A stretch of 15,054 nt of DNA from Jimgerdemannia flammicorona (taxonomy: Eukaryota > Mucoromycota > Endogonomycetes > Endogonales > Endogonaceae), in contig RBNI01003867.1 in NCBI GenBank assembly GCA_003990745.1, positions 1 through 15,054 of the forward strand, written 5' to 3'. The notes below the pieces were generated by a model. It did no database searches. It was not told where the DNA came from and worked only from the letters and a program-made list of their open reading frames with translations. Shown here in pieces: positions 1 through 7,375 of this stretch. The translations under genes and the position numbers were made by a program. How positions within the stretch are numbered: the stretch's first letter is position 1; each line of letters opens with the position of its first letter.

Positions 1-349
1 CAAAGTCAAAGAAGATAGAGAGAAGGTAAGATATAAAGAAGATGAGAAATAAGGATAGATAAAGAACAGAACAGAAATTGTATCTGTTATTTATTACTAT
101 ACAAAAGCATAGTCCTTATATAAATATAAAGTCCCAAAAAGGAAGAATATATCACAACATAGAGATAACTGAATTAAGAATCTTATATTATATGAAGATA
201 AGAGAGAGCCAATCCCAGAGTAAGTATAAAAATCAGAAACAAATAAACAAACAAATAAATCCAAATTGAGATTAAAAAACATCTGCAGACCCCAGAAGAG
301 TGAGTAAGAACAAGGGATAGAGATCAAGCAAAGTGAGCTATAGTGAACC
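1..349. other. A-rich left flank, no gene seen
   Basis: This stretch lies outside the LTR retrotransposon, whose left end is the TGTAAG at 350. It is rich in A and AT, with short AAAC/AAAT-type simple runs near 240-262. Open frames here are short and match nothing I recognise. The five bases next to the LTR (345-349, gaacc) would be one copy of the target-site duplication. The partner copy is not visible because the other end of the element is interrupted. The stretch may be host intergenic DNA or the edge of another decayed repeat. Confidence 0.5.
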
Positions 350-808
350 TGTAAGAGGGTTGCTTTTTAGGATAACTATTATATAGTTCTGAAAGGGTTT
401 TCTGGAAGTTCTGGATATTCTGAAAGACCATTTTCTTATGGTCAAGATCAATTTCATATGGAGTACGTCCTCTACACTTATTGATTTCTAGATCAGGTTG
501 ATGTCTCAACCAAAGTCCTTTTTTGGACTAGTTCTGAATGTTCAGAATTTTCCATATTTTAGAAAGTTCAAGAAACTAAGACCAGCTTAGTTGAATTAGC
601 GTATTGCTGCAGACAATATCCAATTAGGAAATTTCATGATGAGGTTAGGAGTAGGATCTAACGGGGAGCAGATTTACTTAAGAGTAGTTTGTGGGTTATT
701 AAATAGGTTTATTTGCTATTCATGATATTGCTATACTAGGAGTAGTTATGTGAAGAGATATTGTGGAGAAGTGCTCAGGTCTGAGATTCTGAGATCTGGG
801 GGAGGGGG

Positions 809-816
809 TATTTATA
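809..816 (-). promoter_or_regulatory. TATA box of the 3' LTR
   Basis: Read on the minus strand this is TATAAATA. It is conserved in the other LTR at 8814-8821 and is followed by a C-rich stretch. It would divide a long U3 (about 1 kb, up to 1811) from R-U5 (down to 350). Transcription from this copy would run leftward into the flank. Confidence 0.55.
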
Positions 817-1029
817 CTAGTGAGGGGTTATCTGGACTATACTAAATGTGGATATAGCACTAAGTGCCTTGCTGAGTTAGAATGCAGTCACATAGTATAA
901 TGGTAATCTGACATATCAAGAGATCATCTGACTGCTGAGTCAGTTTACAGTCATGTTATACAAGGCTAATCTAACTATACTATGACTGCTAAGCTATTTA
1001 TAGGTTTAGGCACTGTCTGGATAGTCTTC

Positions 1030-1057
1030 GATGACATCACTATTGATGACATCATCA
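1030..1057 (-). promoter_or_regulatory. Repeated GATGACATCA-type motifs in U3
   Basis: Two close copies of gatgacatca lie at 1030-1039 and 1045-1054, with related tgtcatcac and tatcatcag words shortly after. The pair is kept in the 5' LTR at about 8991-9018. The core resembles bZIP (CRE/ATF-like) sites and lies about 220-250 bp upstream of the TATA box in the element's sense. An enhancer role is inferred from repetition and position only. Confidence 0.35.
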
Positions 1058-1811
1058 CTGGCAAAGTCTGAGCAGTTTTCTGACTTCTGATATCATCAGT
1101 TTCAAGGTGTCATCACTTCTATCTCTTACAAGATTAAGGCTATCCTTGGTGGCAGTGGTTGTACAAGGATAACAGGTCTTGGTTCTCTTTTTTTTTGGTC
1201 TGCTGGTGTATTTGCAAGGACTGGCCATTCTCGTCTAGGGCAAGGGCTCCCAATGTCGCAGCTGGGGGTTTGAACCTCTTGGAAATGATATTTTCTATAA
1301 TCCAAGGCAATTTCTAGTAGTAATATCTATTATGTGGATGGCTTGAGATTGGTTTCGATGATGTCAGCTTTCTTGAGTTCAGATGAAGTGTCTGTTACTC
1401 TCTAATGGAGATAACACAGATAGAGCAAACAGAGTTGTTCAAATGCATTTTACTTCTGCTAAGTAATGAGATCTTGTATAGTCATAGTATATCTTGGTCT
1501 TGAGTTGATAAGTGCAGTTCATGAACCTTTTGGTAGATGAGATAGGGTTCTTCTTGTCTCAATTTGAGTTTGGTACTTTTGGGTTTCTTTTATAATAGTA
1601 CAGTATACCAAACTAGTTATAGCAGTTCAGAGTCAGTCTTATGATTGTAGTACTTCTTCTAGTATTCTTGTATCTTGGCGGTGGGTTCTCATGCTTGCTG
1701 GCATATTTCATGTAACCAGATGATCTCTTATTTTGTAGTCTCGCATGTGGTTTCCAAATTAGTTCTGAGAATGCCATGCGATTTTGGTAGCTTGGAGGTT
1801 GTGCGCTTACA

Positions 1812-1825
1812 ACTCTCTCCTTCTT
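1812..1825 (-). other. Polypurine tract (plus-strand primer)
   Basis: Read on the minus strand this is AAGAAGGAGAGAGT, immediately upstream of the LTR start TGTAAGCG. A purine tract touching the 3' LTR primes plus-strand DNA synthesis in LTR retrotransposons. Its position confirms that the left LTR ends at 1811, not at 1231 where similarity to the visible right LTR stops. Confidence 0.75.
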
Positions 1826-2237
1826 AGCTTTCAACGTCCTCGTTGGGGTCTTCTAATTTTGTTCTAGTATTGTTACACTATTTGGGAGGTCAAAAGTCCA
1901 GTAAAGTCCATTTTTTCAGAAAGTGGCATGCTTGTAGTACAGTTGCCTAATGTGTTGGGTTCATATGTTAAAGGGTCATATGTTCAATGCCGTGCACCAG
2001 AAGTGATTCTGACATCATTCACTGCTGGAGAATTTCCTCTAAGAAATCTTCTTAAATATCTATGCTTTGTTTCCCACCAGTGGTATGGGGAGAATAGGCT
2101 GGCTTTTAGTTTTGCTATTTTTCTAGAGGATTGGTATTCTTGACTTGCTGAGTTCTTGATTTTTGTTCATGATAATTATAGTGTTCAGGAGGATATAATA
2201 TATAGTATGAACTGATAGGTATAGGAGTGTTCAGATT
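1826..2237 (-). other. Segment between pol and polypurine tract, with a possible extra coding stretch
   Basis: The pol frame meets several stops after 2238, so pol probably ends there. From about 2143 to 1830 a different minus-strand frame is open for roughly 100 codons apart from a few TGA, TAG and TAA codons, including SPYHWWETKHRYLRRF and a later stretch with TYDPLTYEPN. I recognise no domain. It may be a frameshifted C-terminal extension of pol, a small extra ORF, or chance; only the low stop density argues for coding. Confidence 0.3.
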
Positions 2238-2259
2238 TTAGTTGTTCAAGGAATCATAT

Positions 2260-2411
2260 TCCTGAACTAAGTCAGTAGCATTCTGGAGATTGGTCTTGGG
2301 TTCCTATGTTGCATCATGGATCAGATAATCTTTCCATTTAATGAGATACTCAGGGTGGTTCTTGTGGCCATGTTTGTTGAGGATTTGTTCAACTTTGTAT
2401 TCTTCCTGGTC
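2260..2411 (-). pseudogene. Chromodomain at the C-terminus of integrase
   Basis: The translation contains EEYKVEQILNK, then HPEYLIKWKDY, then IHDAT, a stop, and EPKTNLQNA. This is the chromodomain pattern of a first aromatic near YxVExIL, an YLIKWK strand, and a TWEP strand. In chromoviruses this domain reads histone marks, usually methylated H3K9, and steers integration into heterochromatin. The Trp expected in TWEP is a TAG stop; on the plus strand this is CCA changed to CTA, a C-to-T step in a CpA. The aromatic residues in the first two strands remain. Confidence 0.85.
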
Positions 2412-2559
2412 ATTAATAATGACAGGTGCAGGTGGTTCTGTAGTTCAGTTCAGGAATAGTTCATCATCATTGTTGTTATATCGCTTGAGATGTTGGACAT
2501 TGAAGACTGGGTGAATCTTAATGGTGTCTGGTAGCGCCAATTTGTAGGAGGTTGGAGAG

Positions 2560-3560
2560 ACTTGTGAAATGACTTCAAATGGTCCAATGAACTTGCTGTT
2601 CAGTTTTGTAGATGGTCTGTACTTGAGGTTGTCAACTCGGTATCCTCAGATGTCAAATAGAACTTTTTCTCCAATATCGAAGGTTTCTTCTCAGTGATGT
2701 TGGTTAACATACTGTGACTATTGTTCTTGAGCTCATGATAAATTCTCAATTATGATCTGGCTTAAATTATACATTCAGAGTAAGAATTCTTCAATAACTT
2801 TAACTGTAGCGGATTCTTCAGTGGTTCGGATGAGTGTCAGAGGAGTGTTTGGGTTTTGTCCAGTATTGGTGAAGAATGGGGTCATTCCAAGAGAGGCTTG
2901 CTTGCTGTTGTTATAGGTAAATTTGACTGCAGTGAGGTGTTCATGCTAATCATCTTGTCTGTAGGAAATATAGTTTCTTAGCATTTGTTCTAGAGTTTGG
3001 TTCATTCTTTCAGTTTGGCCATCAGTTTCAGAGTGAAAGGCTGTAGATAGTGCAAGTTTCGTTCTAAGGTGCACATGGAGGGCTTTCCAAAAATGGCTGG
3101 TGAATTTTGAGTCTCGGTCACTAACAATGATCTTAGGGAGACCATGATAGTAGAAGATATTGTCAAACAAGAGTGTAGCTATGTCTGGTGCTGTTGTAGT
3201 GATGGTGGTTGGTACAAAGTGAGCTTGTTTGCTAAGATAGTCTACAAAGACAACAATTGCATCTTTTCTGTTTTTGGTTTGGGGTAGTTGTACAATAAAG
3301 TCCATAGAGATTTGTTCTCAATTAGCAGATGGTACTGGGATAGGGTGGAGTAGACTAGGTTTTGCTAGTGTTGAGGACTTGTTGCATTGGCAGGCATCAC
3401 AGGAAGTGATGTAGGTCTTTAGCTGATCTGCCATCTGGGGCCAATAGAAGTTTCAGAAGATAACTTCATAGCATTTATCAAATCCTAAGTGTCTAGCTGT
3501 AGGGGCATCATAACATTTGAATAGGATAGTCCTTTAGAGGTCTTGGTTGTTTGGAACATA
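2560..3560 (-). pseudogene. Integrase (HHCC, DD35E core, GPF motif)
   Basis: The catalytic core shows the first Asp in SMDFIVQLP (3300-3302), the second Asp in IVSDRDSKFTS and Glu in DGQTERMNQ (3009-3011). There are 35 residues between the last two, the classic DD35E spacing. Upstream, the zinc-binding segment has the final Cys pair (SCDACQ) and one His. The first His seems to be Tyr (KCYDAP) and the Gly before the second His is Arg, both transition-type changes. Downstream the GPF motif is present (KFIGPFEV). Stops fall at expected Trp (before EQISMDF; after YRQDD) and Arg (before NFYWP). The enzyme would insert element cDNA into chromosomes. Confidence 0.9.
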
Positions 3561-3739
3561 CAATCTGTCCTTGTAGTAGATAGCATTGTCCTTGAGTTGG
3601 TATTGATTATATCAGGTATGCTTGTCAGCATCATCACTGTTCAGGATTTCTCGGAGTACTTGAGCTTTCTTATCATCAGCACATGCTGTGATAATTTGTT
3701 CCATGATGGGGTTTGTAATCAGGGTGAGAGTTTGGATAA

Positions 3740-4110
3740 CTTCTTCAATAGGTGGTCTGGAGATTGCATCAGCAACAATGTTTTCCTTGCCAGGGCAGTA
3801 CTGGATTTCATAGTCAAAGTTGGTGAGGACTTTCACCCATCTGGCTTGCTTTCAAGAAAGGATAGCCTGGGTCTTGATGTTGACTAATGACTTGTGGTCA
3901 GTCAATATGGTGAAGTATGCTCCTTCTAGATATGGTCGCCATTTGATCAGAGTGTCTACGATGGCTAATATTTTCTTCTCATGAGTTGTATAGTTGATTT
4001 CGGCATCATTGAACTTGTGGGAGTGATAGGCCACAGGGTGTCCTTCTTGCATAAGTACTGCTCCAAGAGCTAGGTCAGAGGCATCAGTGATAACTTCATA
4101 TGGTAGGGCA
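3740..4110 (-). pseudogene. RNase H domain of pol
   Basis: The segment directly follows RT and shows VITDASDLALGAVLMQ, HEKKILAIVD, YFTILTDHKSLV and ENIVADAISRPP, in the order of Ty3/Gypsy RNase H. The catalytic Asp residues in TDAS, TDHKSL and VADAISR are kept. The usual Glu in the KELLAI-type motif is Lys (KKILAI), one G-to-A change that would by itself cripple the active site. A TGA at 3852-3854 replaces the residue before KQARW, often Arg in relatives. The domain degrades the RNA strand of the RNA:DNA hybrid. Confidence 0.88.
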
Positions 4111-4379
4111 GGATTTGTCGCTTGAAGTACTGGAGTAGTTATCAAAGCATCCTTCAGTGCTTGGAAGGCAGTATCTTATTCGGGTCCCCAATTTGCAAGA
4201 TTGTTGAAGTCTTTCTCTTGTTTCATGGTCCAGGGTTGTTCTTCTTTCTTGCTGTGCTTGGTCATTTGGGTAAGGGCAGTGGCAATTTTGGCAAAGTTGG
4301 CAACAAATCATCTGTAATAGTTTGCTAATCCCAGGAATGACTGGAGGTCTTTCAGCTTCTTGGGTCTGGGCCAATCTTT

Positions 4380-5010
4380 GATTACAGAGATTTTGCTGAG
4401 ATCTACTTTGATTCCATTTGGTGTGACAATGTGTCCAAGGAATTAGATTTCTTTCAGGAGAAATTCACACTTACTGAGTTTTGTGAAGAGTCAGTTTTCT
4501 CGGAGTTTCAGTAGTACTAGTTCAAGGTGTTTGAGATGTTCCTCTAGGGTTTGGCTGAAGACTAGGATGTCGTCAATATAGACAACAACGAATTTATTTA
4601 GATATGGGTGCAGGATGGTATTCATCAGTGTCTGGAAGGTTGCAGGAGCATTAGTTAAGCCAAAGGGTATAACCAGGAATTTGAAATGTCCATAGCGGGC
4701 TCAGAAGGCTGTCTTGTAGATGTCTTCTTCTTTCATGGCAATTTGCCAGTAACCATTTTGTAGGTCAAAAGAGCTCATGAATTGTGGGTTGGTAAGTCTA
4801 TCGAATATTTCATCGATTCTGGGTAGTAGGCAACAGTTCTTGATGGTCTATTTGTTGAGGTCGTGGTAATCAATATACATTTGCAGGTCTCCTCCTTTCT
4901 TTACAACAAAGAGGACTGGTGTACCATAAGGTGATACACTGGGTCTGATGAATTCTTGTTCCAGGAGTTTGTCAATTTCTTTCTTGAGTGCATCAATTTC
5001 TCTCAGAGAT
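4380..5010 (-). pseudogene. Reverse transcriptase domain of Ty3/Gypsy pol
   Basis: The catalytic box YIDDIL is at 4564-4580, with both Asp codons intact (4569-4574). Other family blocks are [45 protein letters not shown] and KCEFLLKEI. Downstream LGLANYYR leads into the connection region. Stops occur after DLNK (TAG, 4848-4850), after KTAF where Arg is usual (TGA, 4701-4703), after LLKEI (TAA, 4443-4445) and after ANYYR (TGA, 4308-4310). A His in DYHDLN replaces the common Arg. The active site is intact, but four stops prevent a full product. Confidence 0.93.
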
Positions 5011-5419
5011 ATGTGGTAGATTGACTTGAAGGCTGGCTTGGCATCTGGAATAGTCTTGATGGCATGGTCCACTGCTCATTTGGGAGGTAGGCCTTTTGGG
5101 AGTTTCTTCAGGAATATGTCTTGGAATTTCTGGAGTAGTGGTCTGACATGGCTGTCAACTTTGGAAAAGTCTTCTTCAGAGTTCTCGGGTTCTCCTTTGG
5201 GTGGATGGATGGAGATAGCAAAGAGAGGGCATTTCTTGACTAATTTCTTAAGTTGTAGCTTATTGATGTGGGTGATCTTTGGTCCAGGATCACTAGAGTT
5301 GAGTGGGTCCTTTTTGCCTTGTAGTTTGAAGTTGTGGCGTCCTTTCTTGATGGTCAGAGAATGGTTTATCCAATCGATCATGGGGTTCTCTTGTTTCAAC
5401 CATAGAGTTCTAAGGATGA

Positions 5420-5720
5420 TTTCATTGTCAGGGAGTGGTATGATCTGGAGAGTAACATGTACTCGATAGTCACCGATTCGGAAGGATAGATTGTGGACTT
5501 CCTTGCTAATGACATGTGAGGTTCCATCAGCTGTAGCAACTGCTTGAGTTTGTTATACCAGAGAGGTGAAGACCTTGAGTCTGTTGGCTATTTCTTCATT
5601 AATGAAGTTGCCTAAGATACTATTGTCTATCATGATCTTGACAGGTGCTCGGTTGACAAAAGCTTTAAGTATAAGCAGTTTGTCTGATCCAATGGTGGTG
5701 ATTTCAGTTGTAGGAGCTTT
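5420..5720 (-). pseudogene. Aspartic protease domain of pol
   Basis: The core reads PVKIMIDNSILGNFINEE. The catalytic Asp is at 5625-5627. Ty3/Gypsy proteases normally have D-S/T-G; here the next two residues are Asn and Ser, each explained by one G-to-A change (Ser to Asn, Gly to Ser). The flanks fit: a hydrophobic strand (LLILKAFVNR) before, and after it TADGTSHVI and LPDNEIILRTLWL, resembling the flap and C-terminal part. A TAA follows at 5553-5555. The domain would cleave Gag-Pol into mature proteins. The span is approximate; the residues between dUTPase and protease are an unassigned linker. Confidence 0.8.
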
Positions 5721-5894
5721 CCTTCTGTTGGTTCTTCTTTGAGCCAGTTCGTTGATACAAGAAAAGCAATCATCAATCATGCGGGAAGAATACATTCCAA
5801 TGCCATGGGGGCATCAGCCACTTGGTACATATCTATCTTCGATTTTCTTATAGAATTGTTCTTCTTTATTCACAGTAGATTGGACTGGGGCCTT

Positions 5895-6300
5895 GTTTGA
5901 TGAGCCAAATCCTTTAGATCCTCAGATGGTGGGCAGTAGTTCTGGAACTTCCTTGACTGTCAGAGTTGACTCGATTTTTTCAAATAGGATCTAGGCAATA
6001 CAGAATCCAATGGGAATCTTGAAGGGTGTCCAACTGTGGTTTCAGATGAGGACAATAATTTTGCCTGTGTAATCTTCGTCAATGACTCCTCCTTCTACTG
6101 AGAGTCCTTTTAATGCTAGGCTGCTGCGACAGCATATTCTTCCAATATGTCCTTCAGGAATTTGGATACTAATTCCTGTATAGACTTGCTTGACTTCTCG
6201 GTTAGAGACTGTAGCTTCTTTGGCTGCATACAGGTCATATCTAGCTGCTTTTTGACTTCCTTTAGTTGGGGCCTTAGCAGTTTGTCTTAACTTGACAAAG
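5895..6300 (-). pseudogene. dUTPase domain between nucleocapsid and protease
   Basis: All five trimeric-dUTPase motifs appear in order and in one frame. Motif 1 is AARYDLYAA (6222-6248; usually GYD, so Gly is Arg). Motif 2 is GRICCRSSLA (6114-6143; usually PRSGLA). Motif 3 is GGVIDEDYTGKI (6057-6092) with the catalytic Asp and Tyr kept. Motif 4 is GFCIA, a stop, ILF (stop TAG at 5991-5993, usually IAQ). Motif 5 is a TGA where Arg is expected, then GSKGFGSSN (5895-5924). The enzyme hydrolyses dUTP to dUMP and so limits uracil in newly made DNA. It is in frame with the knuckle upstream and the protease downstream, so it was part of the polyprotein and not a host gene. Confidence 0.88.
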
Positions 6301-6374
6301 TCTAGTGTTCTGGTGGTCAGATTGTTGAGGTGATGCAGGGTGGTAACAGTTGCTCATGTTGCTGTTTGGGGTTT

Positions 6375-6660
6375 TCAGTTAGGGCAGGCACTGGCCATAT
6401 GTCCTGTCTTTTGGCAATAGAAGCATGCTCCACTTCTTCTAAGTTCATTCCTTTCGCCTTCAGTGAGTTTCTTGAAGGTACTTGGCTGGGTGGGTTCATG
6501 ATTTCTGGGTATCCACAAAGTGGATATTGAGGGAGCTCGGGATGCTTCATGCTTAGGTTCCTCTTTCTTGGTCCAAGTTTTTTCCTTGTTGTTGAATTGT
6601 CTTCGGGGCAGAATGAGTCCAGCTGTTAGGATCTGCTTGACCATAGTCTTGATTCTTGCC
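6375..6660 (-). pseudogene. gag: Nucleocapsid region with CCHC zinc knuckle
   Basis: The knuckle CFYCQKTGHMASAC at 6384-6425 fits C-x2-C-x4-H-x4-C exactly. It is preceded by a basic, Lys/Arg-rich stretch (RRQFNNKEKTWTKKEEPKHE), typical of RNA-binding nucleocapsid. A TGA stop at 6375-6377 follows CPN, after which the same frame continues into the dUTPase. The knuckle is therefore in the pol frame and not in the frame of the capsid segment upstream. Either the gag-pol junction lies before the knuckle, or an indel near 6690 moved the capsid part out of frame. Confidence 0.88.
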
Positions 6661-6689
6661 AGGCACCATTGTTGGTGGTCACAACCAAC

Positions 6690-7375
6690 TAGGCATCCTT
6701 GTTCTCAGATTTTCTAGTAAGCTATTCAGGCAGGGTATTGAATAAATGATCTGCTCTTATACCACTTCATGCTTTATCATTGGCAATATATCCTAGGCCA
6801 ACAGTGTTCAGGAGTGACTCAAGTTTTGTACAGAAGGTTTCAAATTCCTCCTTACCATGTATATTGAATTTGAGGTTGTGGAGTTTTACTCGGGATTCAG
6901 CGATCATGGTTTCACTGTGATATTGAGCAATCATGAGTTGTTTAAGTCCAGGGACTGCAGGATGGGCTCCATATCCTGGGGTATTATTTGCTGTATTCTG
7001 AGCAACTACTGCAGGTCAGGTGTCCCATGTGAGGGGTTTTTCAGGAAGGGTTTGCCACCATTCTTCAGCAGGTCCTCAGAAGAATGTAACAACTCAGCAG
7101 ACATAGGCTATAGTGGTAGCAAAGAGTTGTTCTAGAGTGTGGTCTTGATTGTTTGTCAGAACATGGTCAGTGACTCGCTCATTGGTCCATTGATTGGCTT
7201 TGAAGTTGGTGTCAACTACACTAATGAAGCTTTGAACTTCTTGTACAGTATCATTGAAGGTAGGTAGACTCAGATTTTTTGTAGATCAGGTCTGTTTGAC
7301 TAAGACAGTAATGGTTGCTGCTATTATGGCTACTTGGGCTATGAGGTCTAGAATCTGTTTGGTTTGCCATGTTAT
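6690..7375 (-). pseudogene. gag: Gag capsid region, frame-shifted relative to both neighbours
   Basis: A minus-strand frame different from pol encodes a Gag-like helical segment: LPTFNDTVQEVQSFISVVD, then GPAEEWWQTLPEKPLTWDT, EEFETFCTKLESLL and DHLFNTLPE. The order of Trp-rich and FxxxLE-type motifs resembles the capsid/retrotransposon-gag domain of Ty3/Gypsy elements. In-frame stops again sit at likely Trp, Arg or Gln positions. Entering this frame requires a shift near 7375 and leaving it another near 6690, so two indels are likely; a frameshift used in translation is less likely. The role is to form the virus-like particle. Confidence 0.7.

Larger units (their letters stand above)
350..1811 (-). 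repeat. Complete 3' LTR (1462 bp)
   Basis: On the plus strand the LTR begins TGTAAG at 350 and ends CTTACA at 1806-1811, giving a perfect 6-bp terminal inverted repeat with the standard TG...CA ends. A purine tract (read on the minus strand) follows directly, as expected for a 3' LTR. Positions 350-1231 match 8333-9192, which fixes the left edge. The stretch 1232-1811 has no second copy in the window and is assigned to the LTR from its terminal repeat and the adjacent purine tract. Compared with the 5' LTR it lacks a 22-bp stretch near 775 and has 44 extra bases at 921-964. Confidence 0.85.
2238..6690 (-). pseudogene. pol: Retrotransposon pol polyprotein, disabled by stop codons
   Basis: One minus-strand frame encodes, from high to low coordinate, nucleocapsid knuckle, dUTPase, protease, RT, RNase H, integrase and chromodomain. 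The frame never shifts from 6644 to 2238, so the original polyprotein was about 1,450 residues or slightly more. About 25 stops interrupt it, for example at 6375, 5991, 5922, 5553, 5076, 4848, 4701, 4443, 4308, 4176, 3852 and 3612 (low coordinate of each codon). Where a conserved motif allows comparison they replace Trp, Arg or Gln, changes needing one C-to-T or G-to-A step. The end is placed at the TAA at 2238-2240 after the chromodomain, though that too could be a mutated Gln. The enzymes would have copied element RNA and integrated the DNA; this copy cannot. Confidence 0.9.

Noticed and set aside
1232..1232. Ending the left LTR at 1231 where similarity with the right LTR stops
   Set aside because: No TG...CA end or purine tract is found there, whereas CTTACA followed by a purine tract occurs at 1806-1825. 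The stop at 1231 reflects truncation of the right LTR by the LINE.
1240..1280. tRNA or SINE-like promoter (gggtttgaacc resembling a B box)
   Set aside because: No cloverleaf or convincing A box at proper spacing; the word lies inside LTR U3 and is probably chance.
1613..1834. 73-codon minus-strand ORF crossing the LTR/polypurine boundary
   Set aside because: No recognised motif, no second LTR copy of this part to test conservation, and length expected by chance.
5026..5469. 147-codon plus-strand open frame
   Set aside because: It lies opposite the protease-RT part of pol and matches no family; pol on the other strand has clear motifs.
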